The position numbers and the translations under genes were made by a program. The notes beneath the pieces are model-generated. The model saw nothing but the letters and a program-made list of their open reading frames with translations. It was not told the origin of the DNA and made no database searches. A DNA stretch of 64,000 bases from Astragalus membranaceus (taxonomy: Eukaryota; Streptophyta; Magnoliopsida; Fabales; Fabaceae): contig CM076848.1 of assembly GCA_039519185.1 (NCBI GenBank), positions 188,912,628 to 188,976,627 on the forward strand. The letters are read 5' to 3'. Of the stretch, positions 1 through 9,742 are shown piece by piece. The stretch's first letter is position 1, and every line of letters begins with the position of its first letter.

Positions 1-360
1 TGGGTGGTAGGATTAGATGATTGGCTCGTTGTAGTCTTAATCTGGCCCAAACTTCACCTATGTAATATTGTCATTGACATGGATACTAGGTCTCTTAGGA
101 TCAATTCTAAAATGTGGACGCAGAATGCCCCAATACTTACTGTTCAATTTGATTGTAATGTTTCTGGTTTCATCTAATGAATGAATAGTTTTACCTAAAA
201 AAAGTCAGTTGATAAATGTAGTACCAAGGATGCAAAGATTCGTCTCAACTCTTCAGATATTTAGAACCATTGGAAGAGACAAAGTAGAGGAAACAAAAGA
301 TGTATAGGAAAACTGTATCAAAAAAAAAGATGTATAGGAAAACTTAATCAAGGGAAAGGA
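1..360. other. No gene recognised
   Basis: No reading frame or repeat that I recognise. The stretch ends in short A-rich direct repeats around 300-345, just before a degenerate gag-like segment. Confidence 0.4.
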
Positions 361-590
361 GGAAATTATGGAAGGAAATGCATTCATTGTAATCAATTTG
401 GTCACATAAATGGATCACGACAATCACAACGTGCAAATTTCCTCCTTACATGACCTTAAATAGTCATTTTGTCAATAGTAATGTTGTGTTTGAAGATAAG
501 GTGGATCCACCAACAACAGAAGCTTTTGCCCCAAGTAAACTACAAATATACCATGCAACAATTCAGTCTCCAAAAAAATGCAAGAATCTC
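361..590 (+). pseudogene. Ty1/copia gag zinc-knuckle remnant
   Basis: Forward translation near 378-460 gives a nucleocapsid-like knuckle start (CIHCNQFGH), as in copia Gag proteins. It is followed by a Pro/Thr-rich segment (PPTTEAFAPSKLQIYHATIQ) like the spacer after the knuckle. The frame changes at least once and stop codons interrupt it. No protease or integrase follows. This is a decayed fragment, assigned by motif only. It could belong to any copia lineage and is not part of the intact element at 2.4-7.4 kb, which lies on the other strand. Confidence 0.45.
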
Positions 591-1470
591 TATATTTACA
601 TCTTGTGGTCTTCTCCACGTAGGATTTTTGGCGCCAAGCTTCCCTCCTTTCCCGCCCAAGCTTTAGCCATTGGAGTTCCGCCATATGGTCCACGTTGGCT
701 GCCAGCTGTGTGTCCTTGCCAACTAGGCTTCAACCAGCGATGGAAATGGAGGGCAGTAGGTATGGTGTTGTCAAGCTCAAGAGATTTGTTGTTGTCAGCT
801 AAGAAATAGAAATGGTGTCAAAGATTTTGTTTCAGTTTTGTGTAGCACGTGTGTTTCTACTTCTGGTTCCTCTTGTGAATTTTTTTTCAACATTGTCGTC
901 TCTTCTTTGTTAAATCTCGATTCCTTTCATTCATTCATCATCACTCCTCTCAATTGACGTCACCAAAGAATCAATGGCAGATCCTCCCAGTCATGTGTCT
1001 TCGCTTTTCTGCTCCCTCTGCATTTTTATGTAGCAAACCGAATTTGGAAAGTCAGACACGCAAAACACTCACACTCAAAACTGTTGGCTACATGAGTTTG
1101 CTGGTTTCAGCACATAGCAAACGTGGGAGAGAGGTTAGAAGCTGAGGGAGTGGTTGAAGGTTGAAACTCCACTTGGTTTTTTCATTTGGTAAATAGGGCA
1201 AAAAGGTCTATGAATTAACACCGATAATTCATGGTATTGGTTTTGTTGTTTTTATTATCCCCTTAAATTATTAGTTTGCTCATTAATTTGCAGAATACAG
1301 AACTGTTCTAGAGTTGTTGGACCAGTGGTGATACTTGAAAAAGTTAAAGGGAGAAGAGGGATGAAGGGAGAGACGTGGAGATGCAGACATATGAGAAAGG
1401 GAAGTGCGATAATGGGGATAGATGATGAGTAGAGTGACAGAGAGAGGACCCGAGAAGACAAAGAAGAACC
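591..1470. other. Unassigned stretch
   Basis: Only short frames without recognisable domains. No element ends or RNA genes are seen. Confidence 0.4.
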
Positions 1471-1473
1471 AAT

Positions 1474-1800
1474 AATTCAATAAATTCAAATCGGTTTCAT
1501 GTTTGAGTGAAAAAGTTGACAAATTTTATTAAAGTTTGAATTTTTACATTGGAAAGACTATTAAATTGATTTTGAGTTTAAGGCAATTCAGTAAGTTCAA
1601 ATCGGTTTAGTGTTTGAGTAAAAAAGTTACAAGTTTGATTAAAGGTTAAATTTTTATATTTGAAAGAGTATAAACTTGATTTTGAGTTTGAGGCAATTCA
1701 GTAAGCTCAACTAGGTTTCACGTTTGAGTGAAAAAGATGACAATTTTAATTAAAGTTCAAATTTTTATGTTTGAAAGACTATTAAGTTGATTTTGAGGCT
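1474..1800. repeat. Tandem repeat, three ~110-bp units
   Basis: Three successive units start with variants of aattcaataaattcaaat at about 1474, 1585 and 1695. Each continues through a gtttgagtgaaaaag motif and a ttgattttgag end. Spacings are 111 and 110 bp. The copies have drifted by many substitutions. Confidence 0.8.
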
Positions 1801-1802
1801 GA

Positions 1803-2225
1803 GCCTCTGTATATGTTTGTGAAGGTAATGGTGGAGGAATAGATCTCTCAGATTATGCTAAAAATGGTGGAAAAATGGATCCAAATTCATTCCAAGGGCC
1901 AAAAAAACAAGCACAAACTAATGTTCCTTCTTCACATCCAATGCCATTTCCTACAAACTGTTCTAATCAATATGTTGGTGGACCAAGTTATTAACCAACA
2001 AGAGCTCTTCAACCTTCAGATTTCAGTTTTATCCCACTTTTTAATCAAAGTAATGATGGTTTGGGACCAATTAATTTTAACACACCATCATCTTCAGGGA
2101 CAGCTCCTAGGCAAAGGGGACCACCAGGATTTGCAATTGGTGCTGGTGCTGGAGCATTAGCAGCTGGTGCTGTTATGTTTGGTGATAATATCATGTTAGG
2201 ATTGGATGCTGAGGAAAAGAGGTAG
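1803..2225 (+). pseudogene. SRC2-like C2-domain protein fragment
   Basis: The frame through GGT at 1830 reads a Gly/Pro/Asn-rich linker, then PGFAIGAGAGALAAGAV, MFGDNIM, and a stop at 2223-2225. The Gly/Ala-rich hydrophobic block followed by FGDD/N-I/F-M resembles the C-terminal tail of plant SRC2-like small C2-domain (calcium-dependent lipid-binding) proteins, from my knowledge of the family. A TAA at 1992-1994 interrupts the frame and no C2 domain precedes it. This is therefore a non-functional 3' exon fragment. The intact copia element begins only ~200 bp downstream. Confidence 0.5.
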
Positions 2226-2423
2226 AGAAGCCATAACTTTTTGTGCAAATACTCCTCCTTTTTTTGCTTATCGTTCCCATTTCCCCTCTTCCTCCTCCTT
2301 TTATGCCTTATATTAAAAAACTAACTTGACATAGAAATGGGTTTAAAAGATGAAAATGGTTGAGGTTAACCTTAACTAGAAAATTGCTGCTAAAGGATGA
2401 GATAGGACTGAATTTAGTGGGAG

Positions 2424-2730
2424 TCATAAATTTGATGGAATTCATGAAGAGTAAAAGGAATAAAATCTGATGATTGAAAGGAATTATTATTCAATGAATT
2501 CATGAATACAACAGTTGCTTATTTATAGCAACAAAGGTACATCGTACACAGCCTGGCAACAATTGTGCAGAATTGAGGTGGAGAGAAGGTATCCAATGCA
2601 TCATCAGAGAATTAGGATGCTTCTAGAACATCAACAGCTGGCTTCTTTTCTTCAATGGTATTTGCAATATTTTCTTTGTCCATGTCATCTTTGACTATTG
2701 CTGATTCATCAAGTGAGGTTGACTTTAATA
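2424..2730 (-). repeat. 3' LTR of the copia element
   Basis: Same 307-bp sequence as the 5' LTR. The polyprotein stop codon (2612-2614) lies inside this LTR. Confidence 0.9.
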
Positions 2731-5700
2731 CCTCCCCGCAAGCTTGACCATGATATATGTTTATCATGCCAAGCTTGGACAAAAAAGGGGTGAACATAGT
2801 GGGTGTGAGAGCCTTTGTAAAAAAATCTGCAAGTTGTCCTTTGGATGATATTGGCAGTAGCTTCATCATTCCATTTTGAAGTTTTTCTCTCACAAAGTGG
2901 CAATCTATTTCAATATGCTTTGTTCTCTCATGGAAAACAGGGTTAGCAGCTATATGTATAGCGCTCTCGTTGTCACAAAATAATGCTGGAGGTCTGTCAA
3001 AAGAGACTCCCAAGTCAGATAAAACATAGAGTAACCATTGAAGTTCACAAGTGGCAGTTGACAATGCTCTGTATTCTGCTTCGGATGAAGATCTGGAAAC
3101 TGTCTGCTGCTTCTTTGTTTTCCAAGAAACCAATGACGAACCAATAAAGAAACAGTAGCCTGTGATGGATTTTCTGGTGTCAATGCAGTTGGCCCAATCT
3201 GCATCTGCGAATCCAGTGATTTGACAAATGGAATCTCTGGGAAACAGCAGCCCTCTACCAGGATTACCCTTCAAATATCTTAACACTCTACAAGCAGTAT
3301 TATAGTGAATCACAGTTGGGGAATTGATGTGTTGACTGAGCTGTTGGACAGCAAATGTGATGTCTGGTCTTGTATTAGTGAGATACAAGAGCCTTCCTAT
3401 CAACCTTCTGTAGGAACTCACATCTTTATATAGTTCTCCAGAGTCTTGATGCAATTTTACATTGGCATCTAATGGGGTCAACACAGGTTTGGAAGCCAAA
3501 CAACCAGTTTCATTGATAAGATCTAAACAATATTTTCTTTGACATATCATAATGCCACTTTTAGACTGAGAGACTTCTAATCCCAAGAAATACTTCAAAG
3601 TTCCTAAATCTTTGATTTTGAAATTGTCATCAAGCACATGCTTAATTCTGCTGATTTCAGTCATACAATCTCCAGCTAAAATCACATCATCAACATAAAT
3701 TAATAAGGCAGTGAATTTTTCACCTTTGTGCAGTGTGAATAGAGAGTGGTCTGCAGCAGATTGTTTATAGCCTTCAGATATGAGAAGTTGAGTTAGCTTT
3801 TCGTACCATTTTCTGCTGGCTTGTTTCAAGCCATACAAGGACTTCTTGAGTTTGCATACTTGAGCATTCTTGGAACATTGCACCCCCTTTGGAATTTCCA
3901 TGTAGACATCTTCATGTAGGTCCCCGTGCAAGAATGCGTTGTTAACATCTAATTGGTGTAAGAACCAGTTTTTCATAGAAGCAACAGCAAGAAGTGTCCT
4001 GACAGTTGTCAGCTTGGCTACTGGGCTGAAAGTGTCAAAGAAGTCAAGTCCCTCCACTTGATTGTAACCTTTTGCCACAAGTCTGGCTTTGTACCTTTCA
4101 ATTGTACCATCCGACCTATGCTTAATCTTGTACACCCATTTGTTGCCTATGGGTTTCACATTGTAGGGTAAGTCAACAAGCTCCCAAGTTCCATTCTTAT
4201 CTAATGCTTCTAACTCTGCATTCATTGCTTGGACCCAAGAGGGATTCCTACAAGCCTCTTCATATGATTGTGGCTCAATATCACTATTTAAAGAGTTAGA
4301 AAAAATTCTCTGTGCAGTGGACAGTTTTGACATTGAATGAAAGCTTTGAATAGGATATAGAATACCTGAAGAAGCAGCTTTAGGTGTGGATGTTGAAGAG
4401 TTGCATATATACTCAGAGAAATAAGCTGGTGGATGTGTCTCCCTTGTTGATCTTCTTGGCTCTGTATCTGCACAGGCAGGTGTCTCTGCAGGAACTTCAT
4501 TAACAGACTGTGCAAGCTGTGTTTCTTCATTAACAGGGGCAGGTTCTGTTGTGCCACAAGAATTCTGAGAAAAGTAGTTCCATTGTGAAGTGTTCTGAGA
4601 ATTCTTGTATGGTAAAATCTTTTCATGATAGGTGACATTTCTAGAAACAAATAATTCTCTACTGTTTATGTCCAAAAGGACAGCACCCTTCACACCAGTT
4701 TTGTATCCTAAAAAGACACATTTCCTCCCCCTTGGTTCTAGCTTAGACCTATGTGCTTGTAGAGTGGATGCATAACAGAGACAACCAAAGACTTTCAGTT
4801 TCTCCAAATCAGGCAAAGCACCATGAATAAGTTGGAAGGGAGATTTGTTTTGTAGGAGAGGGCTAGGGACACAATTAATAATGTAAGTAGCATGCAGGAT
4901 AGCATATGGCCAGTACAGTTTTGGAAGTTTGGACTGAAACAAAAGTGCCCTTCCTACATTGAGTATATGTTGATGCTTCCTCTCAACTCTCCCATTTTGT
5001 TGGGGTGTTTCTACACAGCTAGTTTGGTGAATTATACCCTTTTGTGCATAAAAATCAGGTATAAGGAACTCTGGGCCATTATCACTTCTAATGATTTTGA
5101 CTCTAGTTTCATATTGATTTTCTATCATGTTGACGAAGGCTTTTAAGTAGGAACTTGTTTCACCTTTTGTTTTAAGAAGAGTCACCCATGTGTACCTACT
5201 ATAGTCATCTACTGCAGTTAAAAAGTATTTATGACCATGAATAGAAACTGTTGAAACTGGACCCCAAATATCAAGGTGTATTATTTCATAAGGTTTGGTA
5301 GCCTTACTAGCACTAAGACTGTAAGGAAGTCTTTTGTACCTAGCATAATGGCATACATCACAGACAGAGCCTTCATCAGGCTTTACAAAGGGAAAATCAC
5401 TACTTAATAACTTCATTCTATTGTTAGACAGATGACCTAGTCTAAAATGCCATAGGGCAGCTTCAGGTAGCCTCTCTGTGCTTGCTTCTCTGACAGAAAC
5501 TTCATTCAACTTCTTGACTTCTATCTCTAAGTATATAAGACCTTCAAACATCACACCCAAACCAATCTTCTTCCTGGTTTTTATGTCCTGTATCTGACAC
5601 ATGGGACCAGAGAAATTAACATCAAAATCAACTTTAACACCAGCAAGTAGAAGTTTAGGAACTGACAGTAAATTGATGTTAAAACCAGGCACACAGAGTA

Positions 5701-7030
5701 CATTGTTGATGCAAAAATCAGGTGTGAATTCGACAGTTCCTGTATATTTAGCAAGAACAGTTTGTCCATTTGGGAGTGTGATACTTATAGGTTTTATAGC
5801 AGTATAAGTTTTGAAATGTTTCAAAGAGCTACATATGTGATCAGTAGCTCCTGAATCAATAATCCATGAGCCTAGATGTGATCGTGTCAAAGAGCAAGCT
5901 AAAGGAAATATACCTTTGAGGGCTTCAAAAACATCAGACTTAGTTACCATATTTGCTTTGCTTGATGAGATGTTCTGAGCAATCTTTGTCTCTTCAATCA
6001 GATTCAATAACTTTTCATACTGCTCTTGTGAGATACCAACCTTGCTTTCTTTTATTTCTTCTTTCTGCTTCTGCTCAAGACCAGTAACAGAGTTGGCAGC
6101 GCCTGTCTTTTGCCAATGGGGAGGAAGCCCATGCTTCTTATAGCACACATCAATTGTGTGACCAGTTTTACCACAGTGAGTACATACCCTGCCCTTATAG
6201 TTGGATGAGTAACCACCCTTTCCTCTTCCTAGACTACTCTTCTTGTTGTCAGCAGAAACATTTGCAGCTATGATTTTTGTCTCATCAGAAGCAATGAACT
6301 GTCTCTCATGTTGGATTACCATGGAAAAAATCTTGTTCAAGCTAGGTAAGGGTTCCATTAATAGTACTTGAGACTTAACCACAGCAAAGTTTTCATTTAG
6401 ACCAGTCAAAAAACGAATAGTCTTGTTCAGTGTGTGGTGTTTCTGTGCAAGTGTTATACCAGAATTACAGACACATTTCCTAGGGCAACCACAAGATGGT
6501 TCAGGCATATACACTTCAAGTTCTTCCCACAAAACTTTCAACTCAGAGAAAAACTCAGTTACACTAAGAGAACCTTGTTTTAAAGCATGAATTTCACACT
6601 GCAGTTCAGAAATCTTAATTAAGTCACCCTGAGAAAATCTTTCTTTTAATTCTTTCCAAACATCCATTGCATTTTCAAGAAAAATGATGCTCTGACCGAT
6701 AGATTCAGCAACAGAATTAACAATCCATGAATGAACAAGAGTATTACATCTATTCCATGCCTTGTAAGTAGGATCAAAATCATCAGGTACCTCAATCGTG
6801 CCATCCACAAAGTCAAATTTGTTCTTACCGACAAGAGCACGCCTCATTGATCTGGCCCAGCTGTGATAGTTCGCTCCGGTTGTGCTTAGAACAGGGGTGA
6901 CGGTGACAGATCCTGGTCCATCGCCCGGGTGCACATAATAGACACTGGTAATATCAGCTGCCGGCGAAGGTGGAGGTGGATTTTGAACTCCAGATCCGGA
7001 AGCATTGTTGGCTGATCGATTCGGTGCCAT
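2612..7030 (-). CDS. Ty1/copia Gag-Pol polyprotein
   Basis: Single frame of about 1,472 residues if translation starts at the ATG at 7030 (MAPNRS), just inside the 5' LTR. An in-frame ATG at 7186 lies within the LTR itself and is less likely. In order (from 7030): Gag; zinc knuckle CTHCGKTGHTIDVC (~280); aspartic protease DSGATDH (~393); GAG-pre-integrase with RLGH and CDVC; integrase with HLDIWGP (~586), RSDNGPEF (~650) and QQNGRVER; reverse transcriptase with QLDVNNAFLHGDL and YVDD (~1,113); RNase H with ADADWAN (~1,276), SSSEAEY and DNESA. Domain order (integrase before RT) is diagnostic of Ty1/copia. All catalytic motifs are present and no stop or frameshift is seen. The last ~40 residues are encoded by purine tract and LTR sequence. 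Function: self-replication through an RNA intermediate. Confidence 0.95.
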   Translation of the reverse strand: MAPNRSANNASGSGVQNPPPPSPAADITSVYYVHPGDGPGSVTVTPVLSTTGANYHSWARSMRRALVGKNKFDFVDGTIEVPDDFDPTYKAWNRCNTLVHSWIVNSVAESIGQSIIFLENAMDVWKELKERFSQGDLIKISELQCEIHALKQGSLSVTEFFSELKVLWEELEVYMPEPSCGCPRKCVCNSGITLAQKHHTLNKTIRFLTGLNENFAVVKSQVLLMEPLPSLNKIFSMVIQHERQFIASDETKIIAANVSADNKKSSLGRGKGGYSSNYKGRVCTHCGKTGHTIDVCYKKHGLPPHWQKTGAANSVTGLEQKQKEEIKESKVGISQEQYEKLLNLIEETKIAQNISSSKANMVTKSDVFEALKGIFPLACSLTRSHLGSWIIDSGATDHICSSLKHFKTYTAIKPISITLPNGQTVLAKYTGTVEFTPDFCINNVLCVPGFNINLLSVPKLLLAGVKVDFDVNFSGPMCQIQDIKTRKKIGLGVMFEGLIYLEIEVKKLNEVSVREASTERLPEAALWHFRLGHLSNNRMKLLSSDFPFVKPDEGSVCDVCHYARYKRLPYSLSASKATKPYEIIHLDIWGPVSTVSIHGHKYFLTAVDDYSRYTWVTLLKTKGETSSYLKAFVNMIENQYETRVKIIRSDNGPEFLIPDFYAQKGIIHQTSCVETPQQNGRVERKHQHILNVGRALLFQSKLPKLYWPYAILHATYIINCVPSPLLQNKSPFQLIHGALPDLEKLKVFGCLCYASTLQAHRSKLEPRGRKCVFLGYKTGVKGAVLLDINSRELFVSRNVTYHEKILPYKNSQNTSQWNYFSQNSCGTTEPAPVNEETQLAQSVNEVPAETPACADTEPRRSTRETHPPAYFSEYICNSSTSTPKAASSGILYPIQSFHSMSKLSTAQRIFSNSLNSDIEPQSYEEACRNPSWVQAMNAELEALDKNGTWELVDLPYNVKPIGNKWVYKIKHRSDGTIERYKARLVAKGYNQVEGLDFFDTFSPVAKLTTVRTLLAVASMKNWFLHQLDVNNAFLHGDLHEDVYMEIPKGVQCSKNAQVCKLKKSLYGLKQASRKWYEKLTQLLISEGYKQSAADHSLFTLHKGEKFTALLIYVDDVILAGDCMTEISRIKHVLDDNFKIKDLGTLKYFLGLEVSQSKSGIMICQRKYCLDLINETGCLASKPVLTPLDANVKLHQDSGELYKDVSSYRRLIGRLLYLTNTRPDITFAVQQLSQHINSPTVIHYNTACRVLRYLKGNPGRGLLFPRDSICQITGFADADWANCIDTRKSITGYCFFIGSSLVSWKTKKQQTVSRSSSEAEYRALSTATCELQWLLYVLSDLGVSFDRPPALFCDNESAIHIAANPVFHERTKHIEIDCHFVREKLQNGMMKLLPISSKGQLADFFTKALTPTMFTPFLSKLGMINIYHGQACGEVLKSTSLDESAIVKDDMDKENIANTIEEKKPAVDVLEAS

Positions 7031-7106
7031 TGTTGTAATGTGATGAAAAAATATGGAAGAAAGAAAAAAAAAAGGCAAGGTATTCAGAGTAATTGCTTTG
7101 ATACCA

Positions 7107-7413
7107 TCATAAATTTGATGGAATTCATGAAGAGTAAAAGGAATAAAATCTGATGATTGAAAGGAATTATTATTCAATGAATTCATGAATACAACAGTTG
7201 CTTATTTATAGCAACAAAGGTACATCGTACACAGCCTGGCAACAATTGTGCAGAATTGAGGTGGAGAGAAGGTATCCAATGCATCATCAGAGAATTAGGA
7301 TGCTTCTAGAACATCAACAGCTGGCTTCTTTTCTTCAATGGTATTTGCAATATTTTCTTTGTCCATGTCATCTTTGACTATTGCTGATTCATCAAGTGAG
7401 GTTGACTTTAATA
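7107..7413 (-). repeat. 5' LTR of the copia element
   Basis: The LTR is 307 bp. On the element strand it starts TATTAAAGTC and ends ATTTATGA, immediately followed by the primer-binding site. It lacks the usual TG...CA ends. Confidence 0.9.
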
Positions 7414-7567
7414 GGGAGAATGGGTAAGGGTTACTAATTCATTCATTTGACATTCACAGGTCTTGGGTTTCCCTTCAAGTAATAAGCACTTAATTGCTCT
7501 ACTAGAAAATACCACAAATATCATAGGTATCTCTTTTTGTGTTTCGTTGTTACTACAATGTATTTGT

Positions 7568-8398
7568 GACAAAGGCAAGGTAATCAAAACCGGACCGGAC
7601 CGGCCGGTTCGACCGGTTGAACCGGACCCCTGTCCGGTCCAGTTAGACCCCAGAACCGGATGGCCAAAGAACCGGGTGAAAAACCGGAAAACCGGTCAAA
7701 AACCGGCAAAACCGGCCAGAACCGGTCAAGAACCGGCAAAACCGGCCAGAAACCGGTTCTGAGAAATGATTTTTTTTTATTTTTTTATTTTTATTTTTTA
7801 TTTTTTTTAACTGAAATAAAAAAGTTTAAACTATTTTTTGTAAAACAAAATGAGTGTCAAGGCTCTATTTATATATTTTATATATTATGAAAGCCAAGAA
7901 TCTCACTTATATTTTGCTGTGCACACTCTAGCTCTATTTATAGAGAAACACAGCTCATTCTTCTTATTTGCCATCCGATGTGGAACTGATATTCACCTTT
8001 CAACAACATTAGCTTCATTGTTTGCAATTTTCTTACATGATGTGATCTTTTCTAAATAAAGCGACATTAGATTCTTTCTAAATAATGCATTAAAATATAT
8101 ATATTTTAAACATGTCAAACTTTGAGTTTTTTTATACCTACCAATTTTATGTGTAACTTTAACTAATGACTTGGATATTATATTGTTGAGCTTAAGTTAA
8201 GCATAATTTAATTGTTTGTGGTGTGAAATTTTGGGTATTATGGTTTTTTATCCTTTATATATTGTAATAAAAATATTAAATAATATATTTAATTAATTCC
8301 GGTTGAACCCCGGTTCAACCGGTTGAACCCAAGAACCCCTGAACCGCCACCTCTTCCGGTTCAATGTCCGGTCTGGTTTTGATTACCTTGGACAAAGG
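7568..8398. mobile_element. hAT-type non-autonomous element (MITE-like)
   Basis: Boundaries 7576-8390 (815 bp) are defined by inverted ends, caaggtaatcaaaacc on the left and its complement ggttttgattaccttg on the right. An exact 8-bp direct duplication gacaaagg (7568-7575 and 8391-8398) flanks it; 8 bp is the hAT-superfamily size. The first ~180 bp and last ~110 bp are crowded with aaccgg/ccggtt motifs. The middle is AT-rich with no transposase. Confidence 0.85.
7655..7760. repeat. AACCGG-type microrepeat block
   Basis: About ten aaccgg motifs at irregular 7-12 bp spacing inside the left end of the hAT-type element, probably subterminal transposase-binding repeats. Confidence 0.7.
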
Positions 8399-9480
8399 TC
8401 TGTTTTCAAACTCAAATAAGCTATTCACAGTTTTTTTCCTAATTAACTTAATACATATGAATGTATTTTGATTTTTATAAATTTCCAAGCGAAGGTAATT
8501 ATATCGTGCTATAGCTCATTATTTCTTATAACTGATTTTTGTATTTTTGAACTGAATCAAGAAATGAAATATATGGGTGATAGTGTCTAAAATGTGGGCT
8601 GTCTTCAAGTGTGGTAACTTGCTGCTTATTATAGTTATTTGATATATATGGTTTTGCAAAATGATTCATTTTTTGTCGAATAGAGATGTGATGGGTCGGT
8701 TCTGATGGACTCCAATAAGGAAAACACAACATAAAAGGATTCAAACGCCAACATGATCAAAAGATTGGCTTTGTGAGTAGATACTTTCACAAGCATTAAT
8801 GAGTAAAAGCTTCCTTCCTTTTAGTGTTATCTTGAAGCTCATCAAAAGGCTTAAAAGTCAAATTTCAATAAAAATTTACTAAAGGTTAATTTTCAGTTTT
8901 GCTTTTATCTTTTTCTTTAAGCCTTATTGACATGTTTTCCATCCTACTACAGACAGCAATGATATGAATTGGAACATAATAGATATGGAGGGCCCCAACA
9001 AATCATAGTAAGGCACCTTACTTGGACCTTATCAAATAAGAATTTGAATCTACAATGTTTGATAGGTTCAGACATATTGTTAGTCAGCTGTATGGTTCAT
9101 TATTTTCTTATTCCTTCATTTGTACAAAGTTCTAAATTTTCATCTTCTTGATTGAAGGCCAATAAGTATTAATGTCATGACGTAGTGCATTAATGTAGTT
9201 CTATTGTTAAATAGCCATATTGAGTTGCTGCTGCTACTTTTGAAGTTTTAATTTGTGAATAGTATTGAATCAATGTTGCAATCATTTTCAAGCATTAATT
9301 TATTCAAGTGCTTTATTATATTTTCTTTTTGATTCTTAGTTATTTGTAGTATATAATAATCTTCATTTCCTGTGTATGGGATGAGGTTTCTATTTAATGC
9401 ATGCTTCATTGTTCTGCTTTTTGTTCTATGTAATGATTTTGCTTGTGTGTTTTCTGAAGGTGTGGTTTTAATGGGTTTGT
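8399..9480. other. Unassigned stretch
   Basis: AT-rich sequence without recognisable coding or element ends. It directly precedes the orphan ankyrin/CCCH exon. Confidence 0.4.
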
Positions 9481-9487
9481 TTCCTCA

Positions 9488-9742
9488 GCTAAATATCCTG
9501 AAAATAAAAGCAGAAGCTGTGAGGATTCTTTTGCAACCTTACTTGAGCTTGCGGCTAATAATGATGTTGAAGGCTTCAAATGGTTGATTGAGTGTGATCC
9601 TTTGTCGGCCGATGAGGTTGGACTATGGTATGGTCGTCACAAGGGATCAAAGCAGATGGTCAATGAGCAAAGAACACCTTTGATGGTTGCTACTACGTAT
9701 GGTAGTATTGATGTTATGAACACCTTTAATCCAACTCCATAA
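9488..9742 (+). pseudogene. CCCH zinc-finger/ankyrin protein, 5' exon fragment
   Basis: The frame from 9488 reads TLLELAANNDVEGFKWLIE, then VGLWYGRHKGSKQ, then NEQRTPLMVATTYGSIDVM, ending at TAA 9740-9742. This matches the N-terminal ankyrin region of plant tandem CCCH zinc-finger proteins (the group with two ankyrin repeats before the CCCH pair). After GSIDVM (about 9720) similarity stops. No further ankyrin repeats, CCCH fingers or start codon are visible. A tttcctcag acceptor-like site precedes it. It is best read as a truncated exon left by duplication or transposon capture. Family assignment rests on recognised motifs, not a search. Confidence 0.6.

Larger units (their letters stand above)
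2419..7418 (-). mobile_element. Complete Ty1/copia LTR retrotransposon
   Basis: The element spans 2424-7413 (4,990 bp), flanked by the direct duplication gggag (2419-2423 and 7414-7418). LTRs are 307 bp at 2424-2730 and 7107-7413 and read identical by eye. Next to the 5' LTR (right side) is a primer-binding site TGGTATCAAAGC (complement of 7095-7106), matching initiator-tRNA-Met priming except for one base. Next to the 3' LTR is a purine tract GCGGGGAGG (complement of 2731-2739). One uninterrupted gag-pol frame fills the interior. Identical LTRs, target duplication and an open frame together indicate a very recent insertion. Confidence 0.95.

Noticed and set aside
7655..7760. Short regularly spaced repeats resembling a CRISPR array
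   Set aside because: The repeats are 6-8 bp, irregular and lie in a plant transposon end; CRISPR arrays are not expected here.
7463..7762. Pro/Arg/Thr-rich frame over the CCGG block
   Set aside because: It is a translation of the AACCGG repeats inside a non-autonomous hAT-type element.
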